64,000 nucleotides of DNA from assembly GCF_900112765.1 (NCBI RefSeq), contig NZ_FOMZ01000008.1:1-64000 (forward strand), given 5' to 3'. The position numbers were made by a program, and so were the translations under genes. Source of the stretch: Actinopolyspora alba. GTDB taxonomy: Bacteria; Actinomycetota; Actinomycetes; Mycobacteriales; Pseudonocardiaceae. Shown piece after piece: positions 32,942-41,460 of the stretch (positions are counted from its first letter, which is position 1; every line of letters starts with the position of its first letter). A model generated the notes under the pieces. The model was not told the origin of the DNA. It saw only the letters and a program-made list of their open reading frames with translations, and searched no databases.

Positions 32942-35686
32942 TCACCGCAACAGCTTGGCCAACTCCGTCCGCGAACGCACTCCGAGCTTGGCGAAGACGT
33001 TGCGCAGGTGGTGTTCGACGGTGCGGTCGCTGACGTAGAGCAGCTCGGCTATCTCCCGGTTCGTCGCACCCTCCGCCACGAGCCGGGAGATCTCGGCCTG
33101 CCGCGCGGTGAGCTCGTTCACCGCCCCCGGTGAACGCGTGGGCACCGAGCGCCCGGTGGCACGCAGCTCGGCACGCGCCCGCCGGGACCAGGGTTCGGCA
33201 CCGTACTCGTCGAAGATGGTGCCCGCCTCGTCGAGCAGTTCGCGTGCCGCGGCGGGTTTGCGGGCGCGCCGCAGCCTGCCCGCGTAGAGCAGTTCCGTCC
33301 GCGCCAGTTCGAGCGCCCCGCCGCTCTCGCGGTGCGACTCGATGGCGGCGCGGAACCGCTCGTCGGCATCGGCGGCCCGCTCTGCCAGCAGTGCGTGGCA
33401 GCGGTGGGACAGCGCCATTCGCGTGGTGCTGCGGGTGGAACTCACCCAGTGGTCGAAGGCGCCGAGCAGCCGCACGGCGTCGTCGGCTTCACCGCAGGAG
33501 ACGGCGGCCTCCACGAAGTGCGGAGCCGCCAGCACCCGCACCGCCGGGTTGAAGCCGCCGATACCGGAGTCCATCAGCCGCAGCCGGTGAACGGCCCGCA
33601 CCGGACGGCCGTGCGCGAGCTCGGCGCACGCCGCGGCCCAGGAGCAGAAGGCATCCGGCCTGCCCAGTCCCCGGCTGAGCAGGCCGTGTTCGGTGGCCTG
33701 CTTGAGTCGGATCTCCACGGTCTCCGGTTCGCCGCGCAGCGCCGCCACCAGCGCCAGCAGTGCGAGGTGGTCGATCATCCGGTTGCGCTGGCCCAGTGCG
33801 CGGGAGATCCGCACTCCTTCCAGCGCGCTGCTCTCGGCCTCGGCGTAGCGCTCCAGCAACAGCGCCGACAGCGAGACGTAGACCGAGGCCCAGGGCAGCT
33901 GAACCGTTTCGCCCCGCTCCTCGGCGGTGCGCTGTGCACGGGTGGCCAACCGGTAGGAGACGGCCGGGTCGCCCAGGGTGAACGCCGCGTTCCCAGCGAG
34001 GACGAGTGGAGCGGGTTCGGTGGCCCGATCAGCGAGTCGGATCACCTCCCGCAGAGCCGGGGCGGCGATCTCGTGCCGCCCCTGGAAGGTGGCCGACATC
34101 GCGGTGAAGTTGCGCAGTATCAGCGCGGTGTCGGGGGAGTCCTCGGGTCTTCGCAACCACTCGGCTCGGGAGGCGAGTTCGTAGTACTCGCGGTAGTCGC
34201 CCGTCACGCAGCAGGCGTCGCCCGCCAGCATCAACGCGGTGATCGCGAGTTCGCGGTCGGTGTCGAGCAGCGCGCTGGACGCCTCGGTGAGTTCGCGTAC
34301 CGCCGTGGCCGGTTTGCCGTCGCACAGTTCGACCCCGCCGCGCAGCAGATCGCGCATGCCGCGCGCCCCGGTCGAGCGCACCAGCGCTCTGGCTCGGCGG
34401 GTCATCACCAGGGCACGGCGCGGCTCGCCCCCGGTCCACGCGTCGTGACCCGCCGCGAGGATCCGGAGCCCCTTCGACTCGTCGTGGTGGCTCAACGCGG
34501 CCGCTCGCTCGTACAGCCGTGAAGCCCTGTCGTGCTCGCCGTCGCTCTCGGCCTCGCGGGCGGTGCGTTCCAGCTCGGTCGCGAGCCGTTCCGGGGAGTC
34601 CGCGCTCACCTCGGCGCGGTGTCGCGGCGCGGGGGTGCGGTGACCGCCACCTTCGAACCCCCGGGCGCCTTCGATCTCCCGGGCGAGGGACAACCGGGCA
34701 CGCCGCAGCTCACCGGGACAGGCGTCGGTTTCCAGGCAGCGTCGGCTGAGTTCACCGGCCGGTCGCGGCCCGCCCTCCCCCAACTCGACCAGGCCCGACC
34801 CCGCGGCGGTCGACCACGCGTGCGGATCCGCCGCGGCGAGCGGTGCGGCGGCGAGCACCTCCTCGTGGTCGAGCCTGTCGTGGACCACGGTCAGCATGAC
34901 CAGTTCACGCGCGAGATCGGGCAGGCTCCACAGTCGACGCCGTGTCTCGCCGCGGAACCTTCCGTCGTGCGGTGGTACGAGAGGTGCCGGGGCGAGCCCG
35001 ACCGACTGTCGCGCGGTGAGGGCGCGCGCGAACTCCACCAGGGCGAGCGGATTCCCCTCGGAGCTCGCGACGACCTCCTCGGCCACCTCGGGCGACGGTG
35101 GGAACTGAGCTTGCCCGTACAGCAGTCGCATGCCGTCGGAGAAGTCCAGGGGCGCCAGCCGCGAACGGGGTATCCCGTCCAGCGGTTGCCCCGGGTCCTC
35201 GTGGACGGGCTCGGCGGTCAGCACCAGCAGTGCGGACAGTCGTTCGATCCTGCGCGCCAGCAGTGCGAGCACCCGCAGCGAGGGAGTGTCGAGCAGGTGG
35301 GCATCGTCCACCCGCAACAGCAGCGGGCCGTGATCGAGCAGCCGCCCCAGTTCCCGCCAGAACCGTTGCCACGCCACGGATTCGGTCTCGTCGATCGGGA
35401 ACTCGGGAAGGGGTGGGCTGCCGTGCGGCGGGGAGATCCGGTTCAACCCGGCGAACGGGATGTCGCGCTCCGCCCGGACACCGGTCAGGTCCAACGTCGG
35501 CAGTCCCGTCTCGACGGACAACTGTTCGAGCAGCACCGATTTGCCGCTGCCGTGGGCACCTTCGACCACCATCGCGGCTCCGCCGCGCGCCCGCCGATCG
35601 GCCGTGCGGCGCAGCGCGGCCAGCACCGAGCTACGGCTGTGCAACCGGATCGGTGACCCGGTCTCCGCGGTGATCCCGACCGACAT
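32942..35686 (-). CDS. LAL-type LuxR regulator with AAA ATPase domain
   Basis: The protein is 914 residues from ATG 35686 (MSVGITAETG). The N-terminal ATPase has Walker A (VVEGAHGSGKSVLLEQL, about residue 40) and a Walker B-like LLLRVDDAHLLD (about residue 125). A long helical TPR-like middle (about 400-820) follows. The C-terminal LuxR helix-turn-helix reads LTARQAEISRLVAEGATNRE, IAELLYVSDRTVEHHLRNVF, AKLGVRSRTEL. Large LAL proteins activate secondary-metabolite or hydrolase genes in response to nucleotides or inducers. It is transcribed away from the secreted lipase gene at 35875, a likely target. Confidence 0.9.
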   Translation of the reverse strand: MSVGITAETGSPIRLHSRSSVLAALRRTADRRARGGAAMVVEGAHGSGKSVLLEQLSVETGLPTLDLTGVRAERDIPFAGLNRISPPHGSPPLPEFPIDETESVAWQRFWRELGRLLDHGPLLLRVDDAHLLDTPSLRVLALLARRIERLSALLVLTAEPVHEDPGQPLDGIPRSRLAPLDFSDGMRLLYGQAQFPPSPEVAEEVVASSEGNPLALVEFARALTARQSVGLAPAPLVPPHDGRFRGETRRRLWSLPDLARELVMLTVVHDRLDHEEVLAAAPLAAADPHAWSTAAGSGLVELGEGGPRPAGELSRRCLETDACPGELRRARLSLAREIEGARGFEGGGHRTPAPRHRAEVSADSPERLATELERTAREAESDGEHDRASRLYERAAALSHHDESKGLRILAAGHDAWTGGEPRRALVMTRRARALVRSTGARGMRDLLRGGVELCDGKPATAVRELTEASSALLDTDRELAITALMLAGDACCVTGDYREYYELASRAEWLRRPEDSPDTALILRNFTAMSATFQGRHEIAAPALREVIRLADRATEPAPLVLAGNAAFTLGDPAVSYRLATRAQRTAEERGETVQLPWASVYVSLSALLLERYAEAESSALEGVRISRALGQRNRMIDHLALLALVAALRGEPETVEIRLKQATEHGLLSRGLGRPDAFCSWAAACAELAHGRPVRAVHRLRLMDSGIGGFNPAVRVLAAPHFVEAAVSCGEADDAVRLLGAFDHWVSSTRSTTRMALSHRCHALLAERAADADERFRAAIESHRESGGALELARTELLYAGRLRRARKPAAARELLDEAGTIFDEYGAEPWSRRARAELRATGRSVPTRSPGAVNELTARQAEISRLVAEGATNREIAELLYVSDRTVEHHLRNVFAKLGVRSRTELAKLLR

Positions 35687-35874
35687 GGCCACAGTGTGAA
35701 CCGTGAGTAACACCACGAAAAGACGCAACAGGACGAAAATCGACAACACCGTTCGCGTCCGGGAAGAAGGTCCTCGAAGGCGCTCGCCCGAACACTGGTG
35801 ATTTCACCGATGTGCCAGACCCGCCGTCCGTCACAGACTCGTCGCGTCCTGTCCGAGATCGCAGAGGAGGACTC

Positions 35875-36540
35875 ATGCGCAGGATACTCGGCGTACTGCT
35901 GGCGACTGCCGCGATGGCGGCGTTCGGTTCCTTCGGGGTGGCCAACGCGGCCGGCCCGAATCCGGTGGTGTTCGTGCACGGCTACACCGGCAGCGCCTCC
36001 AACTGGACCACCGCCCAGGCGCAGTTCAGACTGAGCGGCTACTCCAGCTCCGAGCTGTACGCCTTCGAGTACGACTGGAGCCAGTCGAACAAGCGGAGCG
36101 CGGCCGAGCTCGCCTCGTACGTGGACAACGTGCTCGCCGAGACCGGTGCGAACAAGGTCGACATCGTCAACCACTCGATGGGCGGCCTCGTCACCCGCTG
36201 GTACATGAAGGAGCTCGGCGGCCACACCAACGTGGCGAACTGGGCCTCGCTGGCCGGGGCGAACCAGGGCACCACCTCCGCGAGCGCGTGCCTGATGTAC
36301 GCCTCCTGCCGGGAGATGACGCCCGGTTCGTCCTTCGAGGAGCGGCTCAACTCCGGTGACTGGACTCCCGGCGAATCCGACTACGCCACCTGGTACTCCC
36401 CCGCCGACGGAGTCATCATCCCCTACACCAACACCCGGGTGCTGGGTGCGGACAACAACCACGTAGTCGGCCAGACCCACATCGGCTTCCTGACCGACAT
36501 CAGCGTGCTCGGTGAGGTCATCGACTTCTTCGAGGAGTGA
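35875..36540 (+). CDS. Secreted triacylglycerol lipase (alpha/beta hydrolase, LipA/EstA type)
   Basis: The protein is 221 residues from ATG 35875, with GAGGAGG upstream. The Sec signal peptide is MRRILGVLLATAAMAAFGSF with cleavage near GVANAAG, residue about 23. The mature part has the oxyanion segment PVVFVHGYTGSASNW, the nucleophile elbow NHSMGG (serine near residue 99), aspartate in YSPADGVIIPY, and histidine in GQTHIGFLTD. It is in the small lipase family 2-like group with a minimal fold. It is exported to the medium. Divergence from the LAL regulator suggests control by it. A perfect 15-bp terminator hairpin follows at 36672-36705. Confidence 0.9.
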   Translation: MRRILGVLLATAAMAAFGSFGVANAAGPNPVVFVHGYTGSASNWTTAQAQFRLSGYSSSELYAFEYDWSQSNKRSAAELASYVDNVLAETGANKVDIVNHSMGGLVTRWYMKELGGHTNVANWASLAGANQGTTSASACLMYASCREMTPGSSFEERLNSGDWTPGESDYATWYSPADGVIIPYTNTRVLGADNNHVVGQTHIGFLTDISVLGEVIDFFEE

Positions 36541-36671
36541 GGAAACCGTTAACGGGCGATCCTCCGGGATCGGCCCGACCCGGCGCCGAGGAATCCCGCC
36601 GTCGACCGTTGTGCCCACCCCCGCACCGAGGGTGACGCGGGGTTTTCCTCGGAACAGCCGGATACTCCACC

Positions 36672-36705
36672 GGTGCCGCGCACGGCCCGCGCCGTGCGCG
36701 GCACC
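36672..36705 (+). terminator. 15-bp perfect hairpin terminator
   Basis: GGTGCCGCGCACGGC (36672-36686) and GCCGTGCGCGGCACC (36691-36705) pair without mismatch around CCGC, followed by TTCAC. It closes the lipase transcript before the exonuclease gene. Confidence 0.8.
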
Positions 36706-36786
36706 TTCACGTGTGATCGGGCCTTTCGTCGCGACCGGACACCCACGGCTGGACACACCACGTGGCAGGGCGGGTACTTTCGAATC

Positions 36787-37569
36787 ATGGACGATTCCGG
36801 TGTTTGCTGGGCCGACGGCCCGCTGCTCGCCTTCGATCTGGAGACCACGGGCGTCGATACGGACACGGACCGCATCGTGACCGCGACGCTGATCTCGATC
36901 GTCCCGGGGCGCGATCCCGTGTCCAGCAACTGGCTCGCCGACCCCGGAATCGAGATCCCGGAGGAGTCCAGCGGGGTGCACGGCATCACCACCGAGCACG
37001 CGCGCAGCCACGGCAGGTCCGCGGCAGCGGTGGTGGACGAGCTGGCGACCACGTTGTCGGAGTCGTGGGGACCGAGCACCCCGCTGATCGCGTTCAACGC
37101 GAGCTTCGACCTCTCCGTGCTGCACGCGGAGCTGCGCAGGCACCACGGCCGTGAACTGTCGGTCGCCGGACCGGTCGTCGACCCGTTCTGCATCGACCGG
37201 CAGCTCGACCGGTACCGCAAGGGCAAGCGGACCCTCGGTGCGTTGTGCGAGCACCACGGGGTGCGTGCCGACGGTGCGCACACCTCCGACGGGGACGCGC
37301 TCGCCGCGGCGAGGCTGGCATGGCGGCTGGCCAAGAGCTACCCCGAGCGGGTCGGCGAGCTCCCCCTGGAGCGACTGCACGACAACCAGGTCGGCTGGTA
37401 CCGGGAACAAACCAGGAACTTCGCGGACTACCTGGACAAACAGGCGGGCAAGGTCTCGGAAGCCGCCGAGGCGGAAAGACTGCGGCAGCGTGCGGCGCGG
37501 GTTCGCGAGGACGCGGACTCCTGGCCCGTGCGCGCACGTCCGGAACCGAGCACCGTCCCGGGGGCGTGA
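36787..37569 (+). CDS. DnaQ-like 3'-5' exonuclease (DEDDh)
   Basis: The protein is 260 residues from ATG 36787. The exonuclease motifs are in order: Exo I LLAFDLETTGVDT, Exo II LIAFNASFDLSVL and Exo III AHTSDGDALAAARL, giving the metal-binding acidic residues with a histidine before the last aspartate. The remaining 90 residues are helical and charged (ERVGELPLERLHDNQVGWYR, then FADYLDKQAGKVSEAAEAER). It would remove nucleotides from DNA or RNA 3' ends and resembles stand-alone actinomycete homologues of DNA polymerase III epsilon. Its stop overlaps a possible GTG start of the following DUF5710/HNH-like gene, so the two should be made together. Confidence 0.88.
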   Translation: MDDSGVCWADGPLLAFDLETTGVDTDTDRIVTATLISIVPGRDPVSSNWLADPGIEIPEESSGVHGITTEHARSHGRSAAAVVDELATTLSESWGPSTPLIAFNASFDLSVLHAELRRHHGRELSVAGPVVDPFCIDRQLDRYRKGKRTLGALCEHHGVRADGAHTSDGDALAAARLAWRLAKSYPERVGELPLERLHDNQVGWYREQTRNFADYLDKQAGKVSEAAEAERLRQRAARVREDADSWPVRARPEPSTVPGA

Positions 37570-37571
37570 GC

Positions 37572-38279
37572 ATGCCGGAACGTCACTGGCTGGACGTGCC
37601 GTTCGCCGAGAAGGACGAGGCCAAGGCGCTGGGCGCTCGTTGGGATCCGCGTGCGAAACGCTGGTACGCGCCCCGGGAGGGCATGTCGGCGCTGCGCCGC
37701 TGGGAGGCGCAGCCGGAGGTGCCGGAGCTGCTTCCCGGTGAGGACAGGGAGTTCGGCACCGGCCTGTTCGTGGACCTCGTTCCCTCGTCCTGCTGGTTCA
37801 CCAACGTGCGTTCGTGCGTCACCGCCGGGGATTGGGAAAGGCTGCGGCGGATGATCGTGCGCCGCGCCGGGTCCGCGTGCGAGATCTGCGGAGCGCCGGA
37901 GGACCGTTCGGTCCCCCGCAGGTTGGAGGCGCACGAGCGGTGGTCCTACGACGAGAACGAAGCGGTGCAGGCGCTGCGGCGGTTGATCTGCCTGTGCGAC
38001 GCCTGCCACACCGTCACCCACTTCGGACTGGCACGCATACGTGGTCTGGCGGAGAGCGCCCTGGAACACCTGTGTGCCGTCAACGGGTGGAGCCGCGACG
38101 ACGCCGAGGAGCACATCGCCGGGATGTTCGAACTGTGGCACCGGCGTTCCACCCGCGAGTGGCGGTTGGACCTGAGCATGCTCACCGAGGCGGGGATCAC
38201 CGTCGTGCCGCCGCCTGATGCCGAGCAGCGATCGGACATCGCCAGGCGTCGCCTGGACGGATCGGGGCGACCGGGCTGA
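37572..38279 (+). CDS. DUF5710 plus HNH-like zinc domain protein
   Basis: The protein is 235 residues from ATG 37572; GTG 37566, overlapping the exonuclease stop, is in frame. The first 35 residues (HWLDVPFAEKDEAKALGARW, DPRAKRWYAP) are a DUF5710 module, often found in DNA-processing and primase-like proteins of mobile elements. Residues about 95-165 carry two cysteine pairs, CEICGAPED and CLCDACHTVTHFG, with an EAHERW histidine between, as in HNH-type nucleases or zinc ribbons. A nuclease role is inference. The operon with a DEDDh exonuclease suggests a two-protein DNA repair or defence pair. Confidence 0.65.
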   Translation: MPERHWLDVPFAEKDEAKALGARWDPRAKRWYAPREGMSALRRWEAQPEVPELLPGEDREFGTGLFVDLVPSSCWFTNVRSCVTAGDWERLRRMIVRRAGSACEICGAPEDRSVPRRLEAHERWSYDENEAVQALRRLICLCDACHTVTHFGLARIRGLAESALEHLCAVNGWSRDDAEEHIAGMFELWHRRSTREWRLDLSMLTEAGITVVPPPDAEQRSDIARRRLDGSGRPG

Positions 38280-38322
38280 CGGAGAGTTGTAGCTCGGTGC
38301 CGCCGCCCCTAGACTCGGCGCG

Positions 38323-39153
38323 ATGCCCCAGGTTTCGGAGCTGGTCCGGTATCCGATCAAGGGATGTGCCGGTAACTCGTTGAGCGGTGTCGATCTGACG
38401 CCGAGCGGACCGCGTCACGACCGCGCGTTCATGGTCACCGACGAGAACGGGGTGTTCCGGACGCAGCGGGGGAGTCCGGCGCTGGCGAGAGTCCGTCCCG
38501 AGATCGACCACGACGGCGGACTGCTCACGCTTCGCGGTGAGGGGGTCGAGGAGCTGATCCTCGGGGTGGACACCGAACCGCCGCGTCGTGAGGTGACGCT
38601 GCACGGGATGAGCTATCGGGGGATCGACCAGGGCGAGGAAGCGGCGGAGTGGTTCTCCGAGGTGATCGGTGCCCACTGTCGACTGGTGTGCGTTCCTCCG
38701 GAGCACGAGCGCACCACCGACGGGCTCACCACGGGGACCTCCGCCTACGCCGACAGCTGCCCGCTGCTGGTGCTGTCGGAGTCCACTTTGGATGAATTGA
38801 ACGACAGGCTGGCGGCGAGGGGCGAGTCCGGGCTGCCGATGGACCGGTTCCGACCGAACATCGTGATCTCCGGTTGGCGACGGCCCCACACGGAGGATCT
38901 GGCACGACGGGTCACCATCGGCGAGACCGAACTGGGCTACGCCAAACCCGCGAAACGTTGCGGGGTCACCAGGGTCGATCAGCGGTCCGGCATCAAGACG
39001 GGGCCCGAACCGATAAGGACGCTGGCCGAGTACCGGACCTCCGCCACCCGAACCGGCGTGTTCCTGGGCAGCAAGTTCGCGGTGCTGCGCACGGGGAAAC
39101 TCTCGTTGGGTGACGAGGTCCTCGTCGACGTGTGGGGCGAATCGGAGCTGTAA
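38323..39153 (+). CDS. MOSC domain protein (YcbX-like)
   Basis: The protein is 276 residues. The N-terminal MOSC_N barrel opens QVSELVRYPIKGCAGNSLSG, with VDLTPSGPRHDRAFMV. The MOSC domain has RFRPNIVISG, and YAKPAKRCGVTRVDQRSG, with the conserved cysteine in KRC that binds the sulfur or molybdenum cofactor. Members reduce N-hydroxylated compounds together with a reductase or bind molybdenum cofactor. The ferredoxin domain of longer YcbX proteins is absent here. It is transcribed alone, 43 bp after the HNH-like gene, possibly in the same transcript. Confidence 0.88.
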   Translation: MPQVSELVRYPIKGCAGNSLSGVDLTPSGPRHDRAFMVTDENGVFRTQRGSPALARVRPEIDHDGGLLTLRGEGVEELILGVDTEPPRREVTLHGMSYRGIDQGEEAAEWFSEVIGAHCRLVCVPPEHERTTDGLTTGTSAYADSCPLLVLSESTLDELNDRLAARGESGLPMDRFRPNIVISGWRRPHTEDLARRVTIGETELGYAKPAKRCGVTRVDQRSGIKTGPEPIRTLAEYRTSATRTGVFLGSKFAVLRTGKLSLGDEVLVDVWGESEL

Positions 39154-39260
39154 CCGCGTCGCTCGACGGATCGTCGAACACCCCGCACCGTCGGGCGAAA
39201 CCGCTCACTCGACGAAAACGTCCTTCGGCCTCCGATCTGGTCGCGGTACCGAGCGGCCGG

Positions 39261-39551
39261 TCAGGAGGCGTCGGTTCGCCCGGGCTCGCCGTGCGGCGGG
39301 TCATCCGGCGCGGTGTCCGTGTGCAGCGCCAGCCGATCGAGGGAGATGTCCAGCACTCCGGCCAGTGCGGCGATGGTGAAGAAGGCCGGCGTCGGTATGC
39401 GTCCGGTCTCGATCTTTCGCAGCGTCTCCACCGAGATCCCGGCTTTCTCGGCCGTACGGTTCATGCTCTCCGGCCCGCGAGCGGCGCGGATCATCGCACC
39501 GAGCCTGCGGCCCCGGTCCATCTCGTCGGAACTGAGTGGCACTCGTACCAT
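39261..39551 (-). CDS. XRE-family repressor
   Basis: The protein is 96 residues from ATG 39551. The helix-turn-helix occupies about residues 12-65 (RGRRLGAMIRAARGPESMNR, TAEKAGISVETLRKIETGRI, PTPAFFTIAALAGVLDIS). The short tail is polar. A 28-bp palindrome lies directly upstream (39556-39583), between this gene and the divergent methionine aminopeptidase gene, so both genes are probably repressed by this protein. The start codon is five bases from the palindrome, which suggests a leaderless or very short-leader transcript. The constant pairing of a small repressor with one metabolic enzyme is noteworthy. Confidence 0.85.
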   Translation of the reverse strand: MVRVPLSSDEMDRGRRLGAMIRAARGPESMNRTAEKAGISVETLRKIETGRIPTPAFFTIAALAGVLDISLDRLALHTDTAPDDPPHGEPGRTDAS

Positions 39552-39555
39552 GCAC

Positions 39556-39583
39556 CCAATAATAATACCGGTATTGTTATTGG
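39556..39583. promoter_or_regulatory. 28-bp palindromic operator between XRE and methionine aminopeptidase genes
   Basis: The left half CCAATAATAATACC and right half GGTATTGTTATTGG are reverse complements with one mismatched pair (39563/39576), centred at 39569/39570. It is strikingly AT-rich in a GC-rich region and covers the space where both promoters must lie. Confidence 0.85.
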
Positions 39584-39611
39584 AAACAGCGCGGCACGAG
39601 GAGAAGACAAC

Positions 39612-40379
39612 GTGATCGAACTGAAGACGCCCGGACAGATCGCGAACATGCGGACGGCCGGGAGAGTGGTGGGGCAGGCCCTGCGGGAGGTCCGCCGGAA
39701 CGCCCGGGTGGGCACGACTCCGCTGGAACTCGACCGCACCGCCGAGGCGGTCATCAACGAAGCCGGGGCGGTACCGGCGTTCCGGGGATACCAGCCCTCC
39801 GGGGCGCCGACACCGTTTCCCGGGGTCATCTGCGCGAGCGTCAACGACGCGGTCGTGCACGGCATCCCCGACGACACGGAACTGGCCGACGGCGACCTGG
39901 TCAGCATCGACTGCGGCGCCTTCGTGGCCGGGTGGTGCGGCGACGCCGCGATCAGCTTCACGGTCGGCTCGGCGGAACCCGCCGACGAGCAGCTGATCGA
40001 CTCGACCGAGGCCGCGCTGCGGCGTGGCATCGAGGCGGCTCTCGTGGGCGCGAAGCTCGGCGACATCGCCCACGCCATCGGGGCACCGGCACGCGCGGAA
40101 GGCTACGGACTACTGGCCGACCACGGCGGCCACGGCATAGGTCGTGCCATGCACGAACCACCCCACGTGCCGAACGAGGGACGGCCAGACCGAGGCTTCC
40201 GGCTGCGTCCCGGCCTGATTCTGGCGATCGAGCCGATGCTGCTGTCCGGGGGTCGTGACCACTACCGCACCGACCCGGACGGCTGGACGCTCCGAACCGC
40301 CGACGGCGGCCGGGCCGCCCACTGCGAGCACACGGTGGCCGTCACCGAGGACGGGCCGGTGGTGCTGACCGAGCCATGA
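39612..40379 (+). CDS. map: Type I methionine aminopeptidase
   Basis: The protein is 255 residues, GTG 39612 with GAGGAGAAG upstream. All five metal ligands are present: the aspartates in VSIDCGAFVAGWCGDAAISF, histidine in DHGGHGIGRAMHEPP, glutamate in LAIEPML, and glutamate in HCEHTVAVTE. The catalytic histidine is in NDAVVHGIP. The enzyme removes the initiator methionine from new proteins. Actinomycetes normally keep a map gene in the ribosomal-protein region, so this is probably a second, regulated copy, controlled by the divergent XRE protein through the 28-bp palindrome. No SH3-binding N-terminal extension is present. Confidence 0.92.
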   Translation: MIELKTPGQIANMRTAGRVVGQALREVRRNARVGTTPLELDRTAEAVINEAGAVPAFRGYQPSGAPTPFPGVICASVNDAVVHGIPDDTELADGDLVSIDCGAFVAGWCGDAAISFTVGSAEPADEQLIDSTEAALRRGIEAALVGAKLGDIAHAIGAPARAEGYGLLADHGGHGIGRAMHEPPHVPNEGRPDRGFRLRPGLILAIEPMLLSGGRDHYRTDPDGWTLRTADGGRAAHCEHTVAVTEDGPVVLTEP

Positions 40380-40404
40380 GTCCCGCGCCATCACGGATAT
40401 AAAC

Positions 40405-40426
40405 TGACAGATATTGACATCTGTCA
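40405..40426. promoter_or_regulatory. TetR-type operator before the aldo-keto reductase operon
   Basis: TGACAGAT (40405-40412) and ATCTGTCA (40419-40426) are perfect 8-bp inverted arms with a six-base spacer, just upstream of the reductase gene whose operon ends with a TetR gene. Confidence 0.75.
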
Positions 40427-40434
40427 TCGCATGA

Positions 40435-41460
40435 ATGAAACTCGAAGGCATGAAACGATACGCACTTGGCGACACCGGCCCCGAGGTCTCGACGCTCGGC
40501 CTCGGTCTGATGGGCATGTCCGACTTCTACGGCCCAGCCGACACGCGGGAGAGCCACGCCACCATCGACGCCGCCGTCGAGGCGGGCATCAACCTGCTGG
40601 ACACCGGCGACTTCTACGGCAGCGGGCACAACGAACTGCTGCTGCGCGAGGCGCTGCGGCGGCACGACCGCGACTCGCTGGAGATCAGCGTCAAGTTCGG
40701 GGCGATGCGGGACCCGGACGGCGGAATCGTCGGATTCGACGGCAGTCCCGCCGGGGTGAAGAACTCGCTGGCCCAGACCCTGCAACGGCTGGGAACCGAC
40801 CACGTCGACATCTACCGCCCGGCCAGGCTCGACCCCCGTGTTCCGATCGAGGACACCATCGGTGCGATCTCGGAGATGGTCGAGGCGGGCTACGTTCGCC
40901 ACATCGGGCTGTCCGAGATGGGCTCCGAGACCATCCGGCGAGCCGCCGCGGTACACCCGATCGTGGATCTGCAGATCGAGTACTCGCTGATCTCGCGAAG
41001 CATCGAACGTTCGATCCTGCCGACCTGCCGGGAACTCGGCATCGGCATCACCGCCTACGGCGTGCTCTCCCGTGGCCTGATCTCCGGCCACTGGAGCAGG
41101 GACACCCAGCAGGAGGACGCACGCAGCCACTACCCCCGGTTCCAGGGCGAGAACCTGAAGCGCAACCTGGAGCTCGTCGAGCAGTTGCGCTCGATCGCGC
41201 GGGAGAAGGGCGTCGAGGTCGCCCAGGTGGCGATAGCCTGGGTACTGGCGCAGGGCTCGGACATCGTGCCGCTGATCGGCGCCCGTCGCCGCGACCGGCT
41301 CACCGAGGCGCTGGGCGCCCTGGACTTCGAGCTCTCCGCCGACGAACTGGCCGCGATCGAGCGCGCGGTACCGCCGGGGGCCGTGGCCGGACAGCGTTAC
41401 GACGAGGGTGGCATGGCACTGCTCGACAGCGAGCGAGACTCCGGGGACGGCTCCTCGTGA
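40435..41460 (+). CDS. Aldo-keto reductase
   Basis: The protein is 341 residues (ATG 40435; ATG 40450 is an alternative with GAAGGC upstream). The TIM barrel motifs are LGLGLMGMSDFYG, the catalytic aspartate and tyrosine in INLLDTGDFYGSGHNE, the lysine in ISVKFGAM, histidine region in HVDIYRPARLDP, and the NADP-binding end VPLIGARRRDRLTEAL. The usual H of the tetrad in the H-R-P position is replaced in IYRPAR. It reduces aldehydes or ketones with NADPH in the cytoplasm. It is coupled (GTGA overlap) to a TetR gene, with an operator at 40405-40426, so expression is probably induced by the substrate. Confidence 0.88.
   Translation: MKLEGMKRYALGDTGPEVSTLGLGLMGMSDFYGPADTRESHATIDAAVEAGINLLDTGDFYGSGHNELLLREALRRHDRDSLEISVKFGAMRDPDGGIVGFDGSPAGVKNSLAQTLQRLGTDHVDIYRPARLDPRVPIEDTIGAISEMVEAGYVRHIGLSEMGSETIRRAAAVHPIVDLQIEYSLISRSIERSILPTCRELGIGITAYGVLSRGLISGHWSRDTQQEDARSHYPRFQGENLKRNLELVEQLRSIAREKGVEVAQVAIAWVLAQGSDIVPLIGARRRDRLTEALGALDFELSADELAAIERAVPPGAVAGQRYDEGGMALLDSERDSGDGSS

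Noticed and set aside
35485-37410. Minus-strand open frame of about 640 codons across the lipase and exonuclease genes
   Set aside because: It covers several real plus-strand genes and lacks any protein motif. A shadow produced by GC bias.
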